Below, piece by piece: positions 9,201-15,573 of a stretch of 64,000 nucleotides of DNA. Under the pieces are notes generated by a model, which did not search any database, was not told where the DNA came from, and worked only from the letters and a program-made list of their open reading frames with translations. The stretch lies in contig CALJMO010000052.1 in assembly GCA_937982065.1 (NCBI GenBank), positions 1 through 64,000 of the forward strand, in the 5' to 3' direction. Position 1 is the first letter of the stretch. Each line of letters begins with the position of its first letter. Source of the DNA: an uncultured Collinsella sp. GTDB taxonomy: Bacteria; Actinomycetota; Coriobacteriia; Coriobacteriales; Coriobacteriaceae. A program made the translations under genes and the position numbers.

Positions 9201-9529
9201 AACGTGCGCAGCGCCTCGGTCAACAGGCAGGTCGACGTAATACCGTCAACGTCAAAATCGCCAAAGACTGCAATGTGCTCGTGGTTGCGAATAGCACGCT
9301 CGACGCGGTCGGCAACGACCGACATGCCCGGAATAATGAGTGGGTCGGCCCAGTCGCGATCGAGCGAAGGCGTCAAAAACAATTGGCCCTCTTTGATGGA
9401 GCCAATGCCGTGCGCGACCATAATGCGCGCCACCAGCCCGGGAATGCCCAGACCAGCCGAAAGATCCTTTTCGAGCTCGGGGTTTTGCTGAGCGACCGCC
9501 CAGCGATGCGTCGTCTTAAGCGATGACAT
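6242..9529 (-). CDS. recJ: RecJ exonuclease fused to RecQ-like helicase
   Basis: About 1095 residues, roughly twice the length of a plain RecJ. The N-terminal ~570 residues are a complete single-strand-specific 5'-3' exonuclease: DHH motifs FGDFDVDGITS, VTVDNGIA and VTDHHEP, then DHHA1 with GGHAGAVGVT and an OB-like domain. After a linker near residue 585 comes a superfamily 2 helicase of RecQ type: Walker A GTGRGKS, DEAH box (VVIDEAHHAG), AATATAT, and C-terminal motifs IVSTSAFGEGVNLPD and QMSGRAGRDGQ. The zinc-binding cysteine cluster of classical RecQ is not visible. The fusion physically joins the two activities that cooperate in RecF-pathway end resection. I take the ATG at 9529; a GTG at 9574 lacks a ribosome site. 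It heads the operon with relA. Confidence 0.9.
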   Translation of the reverse strand: MSSLKTTHRWAVAQQNPELEKDLSAGLGIPGLVARIMVAHGIGSIKEGQLFLTPSLDRDWADPLIIPGMSVVADRVERAIRNHEHIAVFGDFDVDGITSTCLLTEALRTFGADVTPFIPHRFDEGYGLSRAALDRVNELARPQLIVTVDNGIAAKEEVSYLENLGIDLVVTDHHEPSDQVPQGVPLTDPKLEDEGPSRELAGAGVALKLVQVLGERLGKPSYWRSLIEVAALGTVSDMMPLTPENRALVAEGIQQMRVTARPGYIALAALAKADLSSITADGLSFSLIPRLNAAGRMADPKLALDLLLARNPIEASALAAELEEINRQRREIEAELTRDAMAKVEETYDGGRAIVVGGEGWHEGVKGIVASRLTNRYHVPALLFSIEDGIARGSGRSVGKVNLFDAVERCSDLLIRRGGHAGAVGVTIEASKLDEFRRRLSAVLSEIPAEDFEDIDEVAATVDLSELNIETIEQISRLEPFGQGNKVPLLAAEGVTMCDRAVVGKTGEHMRFVATDGAASVPAIMFRVPQIDKLINCDSAVDLVFEAVAEHWQGRVKPKLMIKDVLVRDTTLPSVDDPACELRRGVQPADSGLRLESRKRETLAQLSYTELTRSLIHSFIGSNQPHRAQVEALDALADHQSVLAVMGTGRGKSLIFHVHAAREAVLRGRASIFVYPLRALVADQAYHLSSTMAALGIGVGVLTGETVEAARDDVFAGLASGRTGIVLTTPEFLSIHRDRFARSGRIGFVVIDEAHHAGLAKGGDRSAYLDMPDILKALGDPVVMAATATATAPVVAELARMLPITHTVVDETVRENLQLEDDRDLASRENRLVSIVATGEKTVIYVNSRDQSVALAKTLRKRVPDCATHIAFYNAGLARSDRRRVEEAFRDGSLSCIVSTSAFGEGVNLPDIRHVVLYHMPFGGIEFNQMSGRAGRDGQPAVIHLLYSSRDARINERLLDCYAPERDELVTLYRALQTMWRSNRGKTGDDSFSASDIDIAQMCLAIDARTPVDERSVESGLGIFEELGFCRVSGFDDTRRIAMAENPGRVQLSRSIRYLEGLRSRMEFSAFRSWALDSCASDMLAKVNRPIVPRA

Positions 9530-9637
9530 AGGCACCCACCCCCGATAGGGGCAGGTCGCCGCGATACCTCTCACGGTTCATAGCGATGAGTCCTCTGTGT
9601 ATGCCCGCTTCGGCAGGCAAATCTGTTGAACGGATTT

Positions 9638-9643
9638 ATTATA
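9638..9643 (-). promoter_or_regulatory. -10 box of the recJ-relA promoter
   Basis: A perfect TATAAT on the minus strand about 110 bases before the recJ start. A -35 box at the right distance is poorly conserved (CGATTT). Confidence 0.5.
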
Positions 9644-9805
9644 CCGTGCGGCGCGGACGCAAATCGCCGCAGCACGCCGCGGTTTCGGTAAACGATACCG
9701 GTAATAGCCTCGAAATAATCAAGCGTTTCTGACGCACGGACGCATGCGAGCGTCTAGCATATCCATTCAAAACGGATTCACGAGCAAAGGGAGTCACAAG
9801 AGCAT

Positions 9806-10804
9806 ATGAAGCAATGGGTTGGACTGGGCAAGTTTCTCGCGGGGCACATGCAAATCATCGTTCCGATTTGCGTGGCGCTCGGCGTGCTCTTTCCTCAACA
9901 GATCGGCGCTCTCAAGCCCATCGTTCCCGTCCTGTTTGCCTTTATGACGTTCCAAGGTGCGCTCAGCAATACCTTTCACCAGGTAGCCGAGGTGTTCCAC
10001 CATCCGCTGCACCTGATTCTGGCGTTGTTGGTCTCGGCGGCGCTTATTCCCATCGCGGCCTATGCCATGGGATCGTTGTTCTTTGGTTCCAACCCCAACC
10101 TTGTCTGCGGCATCGTGCTCGAGTACAGTGTGCCCGTGGCCGTCACCGCTTTTATGTGGATCAGCATGTTCGGCGGCAACGGCCCGCTCGCGCTCACTAT
10201 CATCCTGACGTCCTCAGTTATCTCCCCTGTGACGATTCCGCTCACGCTTAAGCTCTTGCTGGGTGCCACCGTCTCGATCGATGTGCCGAGCATGATGCAA
10301 GACATGGCCTTTATGATCGCCATCCCCGCCGTGCTCGGCATCGTGATCAACGAGCTCACGCGTGGATGGGGACACGAGAAGCTCTCCCCCGCGCTCTCGC
10401 CCGCCTGCAAATTCATGATGATGGGCGTTATCGCCTCCAACTCCACCGCCATGAGCGAGTACGTGCTGCACATGAACGCGGTGCGCCTGGAAGTCGCCCT
10501 CTTTATTTTGACCTTCGCCATCAGCGGCTTTGTCATCGGTTTTCTGGTCGCCCGTGCGCTGCATCTGCCATATAGCGAGACGGCTACCATGTGCTTTACC
10601 TGCGGCATGCGTAACATCTCTTCGGGCGCCGTCATCGCCACGCAATACTTTCCGGGCGAAGTCGTGTTTCCCGTCATGTGCGGAACGCTGTTTCAGCAGG
10701 TACTCGCCTCGCTTATCGGGCATCTCTTTGAGCGTCTGACCGGCGAGGAGCGCGCCGCCCAGCGCAAGCGGGTCGAGGCCGGCCGCGACGCCATGGGACG
10801 CTAG
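9806..10804 (+). CDS. Bile acid:sodium symporter family (BASS) transporter
   Basis: 332 residues with about nine to ten hydrophobic segments and no signal peptide. The fold and motifs fit the BASS/SbtA-like superfamily: an early GVLFPQQIGALKPIVPVLFAFMTF helix pair, a central SVPVAVTAFMWISMFGGNGPLALTIILTSS segment, and a late helix pair with CGMRNISSGAVIATQYFP that resembles the crossover region binding sodium and substrate. Bacterial members carry organic anions including bile acids, pantoate or keto acids; the actual substrate is not readable. The host's likely gut habitat and a BaiA-like enzyme at 25.6 kb make bile acids possible, but this is inference. It is convergent with the next gene and shares a hairpin at its end. 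Confidence 0.8.
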   Translation: MKQWVGLGKFLAGHMQIIVPICVALGVLFPQQIGALKPIVPVLFAFMTFQGALSNTFHQVAEVFHHPLHLILALLVSAALIPIAAYAMGSLFFGSNPNLVCGIVLEYSVPVAVTAFMWISMFGGNGPLALTIILTSSVISPVTIPLTLKLLLGATVSIDVPSMMQDMAFMIAIPAVLGIVINELTRGWGHEKLSPALSPACKFMMMGVIASNSTAMSEYVLHMNAVRLEVALFILTFAISGFVIGFLVARALHLPYSETATMCFTCGMRNISSGAVIATQYFPGEVVFPVMCGTLFQQVLASLIGHLFERLTGEERAAQRKRVEAGRDAMGR

Positions 10805-10822
10805 ACTGTCCGCAGTGCGCGG

Positions 10823-10846
10823 GCGCTCACTTTACGATGTGAGCGC
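10823..10846. terminator. Shared hairpin between convergent genes
   Basis: GCGCTCAC-(8)-GTGAGCGC overlaps the end of the DUF4931 gene and lies just after the transporter stop. It has no strong T-run, so termination is inferred from its position between converging genes. Confidence 0.4.
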
Positions 10847-11632
10847 CTCAAGATGTGCGCGGAGTCGTTCTGCATCGACATCGAGCGTGGTCTCAGCATT
10901 GACCTGAGCCAGCCGATACCCGACAAAGTAGGGCGAAACCACCCAACGCGGCAGCGCCTTGGCAATGGTCCGACCGCCCAGGTGATAGAAGAACAGGTTG
11001 TACGACTCTGCGCGACCACCGTGGTGCTCGTTCAGGATATAGCGCAGAGCTACCTGGATCGCATCGGCGAAGAGATCCGCCTCGGCTTGGTCTCTCGTGT
11101 CATCGCTGGCGGCGATTCCCTGCGGAGCTGAAACGTTGATCTCAAAGAACCCCATGATCGGTTCGGTTGAGATATTGACCGAGATTCTCCCCTGTTGCCA
11201 GACATTGATACCTTCGAAATTGGCGGAAACCAGCGAAGCATAGCCGTCTTCCTGCTCCAAACCCACAATCTGCATGTGCGGATGGACCAGACTGCCGCCC
11301 GAAAGCGGACCCTTGTTCTTGTACATGAGCACGCTTCGATACTGCTGCGAGTCGATCATCCGCCGCCAGCAACCCAGAGCAAACCGCATCACATGGTGGA
11401 GTTCATCCGGCTCATAGGTCACCAGGTCGGCATCGTGATCGGCCGACTCGATCAGCACGGTTTGATGGGTGGCGCGCAGGGTTTTGAACTTATTCTCGAG
11501 CCAGATGCAGTCACCGTCGCGCTGGATGATGTTGGTGAGCCCCTCCGTGTTGCAAAAGGGGCACGCGGTACCGGGGCGACGGTTGTCGTCGGGCTTGCCG
11601 CTCGCCTGCTGAACATCGAATACAAGCGCCAC
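10832..11632 (-). CDS. DUF4931 / GalT-HIT-like protein
   Basis: 266 residues. It resembles the HIT-superfamily uridylyltransferase fold: an N-terminal CPFC pair (GTACPFCNTEG) that could hold zinc, and the histidine motif GSLVHPHMQIVG in the centre, similar to the HPHxQ catalytic stretch of galactose-1-phosphate uridylyltransferase. I recognise it as the DUF4931 type, whose biochemical role is not established; nucleotidyl transfer to a sugar phosphate is a reasonable guess. Translation starts at a GTG eight bases after GGAGG, three bases beyond the cutC stop, so the two genes are translationally linked. Confidence 0.7.
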   Translation of the reverse strand: MALVFDVQQASGKPDDNRRPGTACPFCNTEGLTNIIQRDGDCIWLENKFKTLRATHQTVLIESADHDADLVTYEPDELHHVMRFALGCWRRMIDSQQYRSVLMYKNKGPLSGGSLVHPHMQIVGLEQEDGYASLVSANFEGINVWQQGRISVNISTEPIMGFFEINVSAPQGIAASDDTRDQAEADLFADAIQVALRYILNEHHGGRAESYNLFFYHLGGRTIAKALPRWVVSPYFVGYRLAQVNAETTLDVDAERLRAHLEALTS

Positions 11633-11635
11633 GGG

Positions 11636-12313
11636 CTAAACCTCCAGCGGTACGATCCTTGTGCCATGGAGCTCGGAGACGCCCAGTGCCGCCGCCACGG
11701 TATCGCGGTTGGCCGTGGAAATGCCGCCGCCGGGAAGGATGGTCAAGCTGTCGCCCGCATACTCGATCAAGCGGGCCAGGTTTTCGAAGTTGTCCTCGAT
11801 CGGCGTACCGGCAGCGCCACCATGCGTCAGGATGCGTGTGATGCCGCAGTCGGCGAGTGTGTCAATCGCGTCGAGCTGAGCCTCGGGCGAGAGCTGGTCA
11901 AATGCCATGTGGAAGGTGATGTCGATGGGCTCACGCTTACATTCCTCGGTCGCGCAGCCCGCAGCCATCACGAGGGCGCCAAGCGTAAGCTCGTCGAGCG
12001 CCCATCCGCCAGCGCAGGGCTTGCAGCAGCCAAAGACCAAGCCGTCAACGCCGGCGCTCACGGCAAGGCCCAGGTCCATCTCCATCATACGCAACTCGTC
12101 CTGGTTGTAGTGAAAGTCGCCGCCACGCGGACGGATCATGCACATCACCCGTGCATCGTGTTCGTGGGCATAGTTGGTCGTAGCGCTGATAACGCCGGCC
12201 GAAGGCGTGGTGCCGCCAACGGCAAGGTTGTCGCACAGCTCGATACGCCTTGCACCGGCATCGATAGCCGCCGGCACCCGCTCAAAGTTCTCGGCACAAA
12301 ACTCGTACAGCAT
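11636..12313 (-). CDS. cutC: Copper homeostasis protein CutC
   Basis: 225 residues, a TIM-barrel protein. Typical features are the start MLYEFCAENFERVPAAIDAGARRIELCDNL, the GGTTPS segment, MIRPRGGDFHY, and the later RILTHGG and ILPGGGI motifs. CutC was linked genetically to copper tolerance; its reaction is still uncertain, and it is now viewed as a metal-binding barrel protein. The ATG with GGGGGT upstream is chosen over an unsupported longer frame. It is the first gene of a two-gene unit with the DUF4931 protein. Confidence 0.92.
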   Translation of the reverse strand: MLYEFCAENFERVPAAIDAGARRIELCDNLAVGGTTPSAGVISATTNYAHEHDARVMCMIRPRGGDFHYNQDELRMMEMDLGLAVSAGVDGLVFGCCKPCAGGWALDELTLGALVMAAGCATEECKREPIDITFHMAFDQLSPEAQLDAIDTLADCGITRILTHGGAAGTPIEDNFENLARLIEYAGDSLTILPGGGISTANRDTVAAALGVSELHGTRIVPLEV

Positions 12314-12371
12314 AGATAGACCCCCAAAGGCAGCAGATGTTTTCCGACGGGCATTGTCACACATCCCCATG

Positions 12372-12440
12372 AAGTTGCGGTGGAATAGGGGCTGTTTTGG
12401 CGTCTAGAGCCCCCATTTAGTCCCTATTTCACCGCAACTT
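12372..12440. repeat. Inverted repeat AAGTTGCGGTG..CACCGCAACTT
   Basis: Arms of 19 bases, AAGTTGCGGTGGAATAGGG and its reverse complement with one mismatch, flank a 31-base centre that can pair further (GGGGCT with AGCCCC). It lies between cutC and the IS110 remnant and has no T-run. It may be a dispersed palindromic element. Confidence 0.6.
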
Positions 12441-12477
12441 AAAGGGGTGCCGACCGAAATGGTCAGCACCCCTTTTT
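12441..12477 (+). terminator. Terminator-like hairpin
   Basis: AAGGGGTGC and GCACCCCTT arms, extended by GACC/GGTC, are followed by TTTTT on the plus strand. On the minus strand it lies downstream of the transposase remnant. Which transcript it serves is unclear because no plus-strand gene ends here. Confidence 0.5.
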
Positions 12478-12529
12478 GCTGTATAGAAGTAGTCGTTGGG
12501 TGTTCCTATAGTTTTGTCAACCGTCGGGG

Positions 12530-13662
12530 CTACTCCCGGTAGGGCACCCGGTCGCGCATCACGGCGTATATCGCCCTGAGCCGCTTCCTCGCGACGGCCT
12601 TGAGCGCCCGCCCGTGCCCCATGCCCCGCGCCCTGCAGGCCCGGTAGTACTCGCCGTAGCGCCCCGAGGACCTCACCAGGCTGTTGCACGAGAAGATCAG
12701 CAGGGACTTGAGCCTCGCGTCGCCGCGCCTGGACGCCCTGACCGACCTCACCGACGTGCCGGAGCTCCTCACCCTCGGGCTATGCCGCAGTACGAGGCCA
12801 GGTGGTCGTGGTCCGGGAACCTCCCGATGTCGACCGACACCGCGAGCTGCGCCGCGGTCCTCGGGCCGATGCCGGGCACGGTGAGCAGGCACGCGTAGGT
12901 CTCGTCGCCCTCGAGCAGCGCCGCCGTCTCGGCCTCGAGGGCCCCGGCCTCGTCGAGGGCCTCCGATATCCGGGCGGCCAGGAACCTGACCTGCCTGTTC
13001 TCGGCCTCGACGAGCGCCGGCGGGGGCGCGGTGGAGGCGGCCGCGGCCTCCCCGGCGGCCTCGGCCCGCGGGCCCTCGGCCCCGGAGCGGGCGATCCCCC
13101 ACGCCCCGCCGAACCCGGCGAGCAGCTCCAGCCACCGCCGGTCCGACAGGTCGACCGCGGCCTCGAGGGCCGGGCAGGACTCGAGCAGCACCGCGCGCAG
13201 GCGGTTCTTGTCCCTGGTCGCGCAGGCGACGACGTGGTCGCGCTGCGACGAGAGGGCGCGGGCGGCCTCGAGGGCCTCGCCGCGGCCCGGGACCCCCGAC
13301 AGGGAGTCCGGCACGCCCAGGGCGGTCCGCGCGATCACCGCGGCGTCGCGCTCGTCGGTCTTGGCCTCGCCGGCGAACAGGCCCGCGGCGCGGCTGGCGG
13401 CGAGGCCGGGCAGGTAGGCGACCCCGAGCCCCGCGGCGCGGGCCCGCCTCACGGCGAGGGACCCTATGTTGCGGAACTGGTCGACGACGACGAGCGTGCC
13501 GGCGGGCGCGGAGGCGAACAGCGCGTCGAGCTCGGCCTCCCTGTTGCGGACGGGGGCGCTGTCCAGCACCTCCCCGTCGCGGTCGATCAGGCAGGCCCAG
13601 TGCGATGACTTGCCGACGTCCAGGCCGAGCACGGCCGCGGGTCTGGTGGATGGCGCTTTCAC
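12530..13662 (-). pseudogene. IS110-family transposase, frameshifted
   Basis: The reading begins at a GTG preceded by AAGGAT. It contains the DEDD RuvC-like domain (GLDVGKSSHWACLIDRDG, VVVDQ, KTDERDA) and the C-terminal Tnp20 part ending in the helix-hairpin-helix LLTVPGIGPRTAAQLA. Near 12776 the frame breaks: reading ...YCGIAR then stop, while the expected continuation PRVRSSGTSVRSVRASRR...RDRVPYRE lies in another frame. One extra C at GCCCGAGG would restore a normal IS110 protein of about 378 residues, so a one-base deletion (or sequencing error) has split it. IS110 enzymes do not normally use programmed frameshifting. GC is clearly higher than in the flanking chromosome. A nine-base direct repeat GTAGTCGTT lies at 12489 and 13678. 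Confidence 0.85.
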
Positions 13663-13910
13663 GGTGGTATCCTTCCGGTAGTCGTTCGACCGGATGGCCT
13701 CCCCCTCGGCACTCACATTACCAGCCGCGGCACCTGCCCGGCACTTTCCTATCAGCCGTCGGGGGCGGCGCGCCCCGCGCCGGCAGCACCCAACGGGCCC
13801 TCTCGGGGCAGGGACGTTCGGCCGTGCGCGGGCGCCCGGTCGGCGGCCCGTTCTGGGCGCGCCTCAATCGTAGCCCGAGACGGTCCCGGGCTGACAATTT
13901 CGACTGTAAT
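13663..13910 (-). other. Noncoding flank of IS110; possible bridge-RNA region
   Basis: About 250 bases of very GC-rich sequence upstream of the transposase start with no convincing gene. In IS110 elements the noncoding end next to the transposase encodes the bridge RNA that guides target choice. Several self-complementary stretches are present (for example GGGGCGCGCCGCCCC-like segments and CCCGGGACCGTCTCGGG near 13875-13890). The RNA itself cannot be demarcated by eye. Confidence 0.35.
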
Positions 13911-13946
13911 GGACGTTCTTGTTTGACTAGTCATTCAAGAACGTCC
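13911..13946. repeat. 36-nt palindrome upstream of padR operon
   Basis: GGACGTTCTTG (13911-13921) pairs perfectly with 13936-13946, and the centre holds a second palindrome TGACTAGTCA. The 13-mer TTGAATGACTAGT in this element recurs inverted at 18376-18388, at the other side of the accessory region. Confidence 0.65.
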
Positions 13947-13965
13947 CCAACGACTACGACAACTG

Positions 13966-13994
13966 TTGACATCATATACTATGTGTCATATAGT
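13966..13994 (+). promoter_or_regulatory. Promoter of the padR operon
   Basis: A consensus -35 TTGACA, exactly 17 bases of spacer and -10 TATAGT. It is the clearest promoter in the window and lies about 40 bases before the padR start. Confidence 0.85.
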
Positions 13995-14013
13995 AGGTGT
14001 TACACAGTATACT
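13975..14013. promoter_or_regulatory. Probable PadR operator cluster
   Basis: Dyad elements overlap and follow the -10 box: TACTAT-(7)-ATAGTA (13977-13995), GTGT-T-ACAC (13997-14005) and AGTATACT (14006-14013); the outer TATACT..GTGT / ACAC..AGTATA halves also mirror each other. PadR repressors bind such AT-rich dyads with GTGT/ACAC cores and commonly repress their own operon. Confidence 0.6.
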
Positions 14014-14031
14014 ACGAAAGGAGGTGTGCGG

Positions 14032-14352
14032 ATGGAGGCACAGATGAAGCGCGGCTTCCTGGAGGCCTGCGTGCTCGCGGCCGTCTCCGGCGAGGAGTCC
14101 TACGGCTACCAGATCGTGAAGGACGTACCGGCGAGCATGGGGCTCACGGAGTCGACGCTCTACCCGCTGCTCAAGCGCCTGGAGAAGGCCGGGTGCATCA
14201 CGGCGCGCTCCGCCGAGCACAACGGGCGGCTGCGAAGGTACTACCGCATCACGGACACCGGGCATGAGCGTATCGCCGAGTTCCTCGCCGAATGGCCATC
14301 CGTGCAGGAGATCTACCGTTACGTGAAGGGAGCGCACCATGACGCGCGATGA
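14032..14352 (+). CDS. PadR-family transcriptional regulator
   Basis: 106 residues, the short (subfamily 2) PadR form. The winged helix is shown by KRGFLEACVLAAVSGEESYGYQIV, the recognition helix GLTESTLYPLLKRLEKAGCI and the wing GRLRRYYRITDTGHERI. These dimeric repressors respond to phenolics, drugs or envelope cues. The start follows AAAGGAGG at seven bases. It overlaps the DUF1700 gene by 14 bases, forming the usual padR-DUF1700-DUF4097 arrangement, and the dyad cluster at its promoter suggests autoregulation. Confidence 0.92.
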   Translation: MEAQMKRGFLEACVLAAVSGEESYGYQIVKDVPASMGLTESTLYPLLKRLEKAGCITARSAEHNGRLRRYYRITDTGHERIAEFLAEWPSVQEIYRYVKGAHHDAR

Positions 14353-14971
14353 GTTCTTGAACCGGCTGGGCGAGCTTCTGGCCTGCCTGCCGGCAGATCA
14401 GGTAAAGGAAACGCAGGAGTTCTACGCGGAGGTCATCGCCGACCGTATGGAGGACGGCATGACGGAGGCCGAGGCTGTGGCCGCCATGGGCACGCTCGGT
14501 GAGGTCGCCGAGGCAACGCTCGACGAACTGCCCGCCGTGCCGCGCGCAATTGCGAGGACCAAGCGCAAGAGCACGGCGCTTCTATGGGCGCTCGCCATCG
14601 TGGGCTCTCCGGTATGGATTCCGCTGCTGCTCGCGTTCGTCGCCGTTGCCGCTACGGTCTACATCTGCATTTGGGTTCTTGCGCTCTGCGTGTGGATCGT
14701 GGCCGCGGCATTCGGGGGCGCGGGCGTGGTGGGGCTCCTGTTCGCCGTGGACGGCATCATTATCGTGCATGTTCCGTACGTTTTAACCTCGATGGGAATG
14801 GGATTCGCTTCCATCGGTGTGGCGCTTCTCGCGGGAGCCGGCGCCTGGACGGCGTCCAAGCAAATCGCGCGCCTCTCTGCCCTTTGGGCGAAGAAAGCCG
14901 TTTCGCCCTTCTGGAAAGATCGAGGCAATAAGAGCCGCAGGGTCGCTGAAGCGGCGCCGCTCACGGCATAG
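14339..14971 (+). CDS. DUF1700 (HAAS) membrane protein
   Basis: 210 residues. The N-terminal 60 residues form the HAAS helical signalling domain (FLNRLGELLACLPADQVKETQEFYAEVIADRMEDGMTEAEAV). They are followed by three to four membrane helices from about residue 80 to 165 and a basic cytoplasmic tail. Proteins of this family sit with PadR regulators and DUF4097 proteins and are thought to take part in sensing envelope stress. Its start lies inside the padR coding end, so translation is coupled. Confidence 0.85.
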   Translation: MTRDEFLNRLGELLACLPADQVKETQEFYAEVIADRMEDGMTEAEAVAAMGTLGEVAEATLDELPAVPRAIARTKRKSTALLWALAIVGSPVWIPLLLAFVAVAATVYICIWVLALCVWIVAAAFGGAGVVGLLFAVDGIIIVHVPYVLTSMGMGFASIGVALLAGAGAWTASKQIARLSALWAKKAVSPFWKDRGNKSRRVAEAAPLTA

Positions 14972-14985
14972 GAAGGAGTGCAAAC

Positions 14986-15249
14986 ATGTCCAGCGTAAAA
15001 AAGATTTACCTTGCCGTAGCGGGTGGGCTTGTTGCCACGGGGCTCGTCCTGGCGGCTATCGGATTTGTAGCCTCTGGCTTTAACCTCGCTGTGTTCAACA
15101 CACAGATCGACCTGCGCGATGACACCATCATTCTGGGTGGTGTTGAAATAGACGACCCGACAGGACTTCCACTCATCGAGCAGCTTGCCGAGGTTGGCGA
15201 GATCCATATTGGATCTGCAACGACTGGTTCGTCTTCTCCTCGCACATGA
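14986..15249 (+). pseudogene. Truncated DUF4097 adhesin-like protein
   Basis: Only 87 residues remain: an N-terminal membrane anchor (KIYLAVAGGLVATGLVLAAIGFVASGF), the start of the DUF4097 beta-repeat region up to VGEIHIGSATT, then a few unrelated residues and a stop. Intact family members run to 250-350 residues; compare the 299-residue relative at 54393-55292. The homology ends near 15220, where the opposite strand begins a ParB-like fragment, so a rearrangement cut the gene here. A good ribosome site (GGAAGGAG) remains. Confidence 0.7.
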
Positions 15250-15329
15250 TCGAGCTCGTAGCAGCCATCCCCCTTCGGGCGCACCACGACGGGCGTGAGC
15301 ACGCCGCGCTCGGAGCCTTTTTGCGAGAC
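15213..15329 (-). pseudogene. ParB-like N-terminal domain fragment
   Basis: The minus strand reads SERGVLTPVVVRPKGDGCYEL, which matches the ParB/Spo0J N-terminal signature (xxGVLTPVVVRPKxDGGYELxxGHRR). The match ends within a few residues and merges into the antisense of the truncated DUF4097 gene; there is no start codon or full domain. ParB-like proteins of this kind are typical of plasmids and integrative elements, so this may be a scar of a lost element. The rest of the 15250-15573 gap shows nothing else I can name. Confidence 0.45.
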
Positions 15330-15573
15330 CTTCCGTCACGCTCTTCCTGCGTGGTGAACCGGTCATCGACCGACGGGAAGCTGATGGAAATCTCTCGACT
15401 TCGGGCCAATCCCGAAAGGCTGAGGAGATGTCGAGCATGACCTCATGACGGGGATGGCCCGGCGGCAATGCCGGGCCGCCCTCGGCAGCCGAGACTCCCC
15501 GCCCCGGCCCCGGGCAAGGGGCCGTCCCTTGCATCTCCATCCCGGTTGCGAAAGAGCCGAGAAGTGGCCGCGC

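Noticed and set aside
12530..13662. Programmed frameshift in the IS110 transposase
   Set aside because: IS110 transposases are made from one frame and there is no slippery heptamer with a stimulatory structure at the break; a one-base deletion explains it better.
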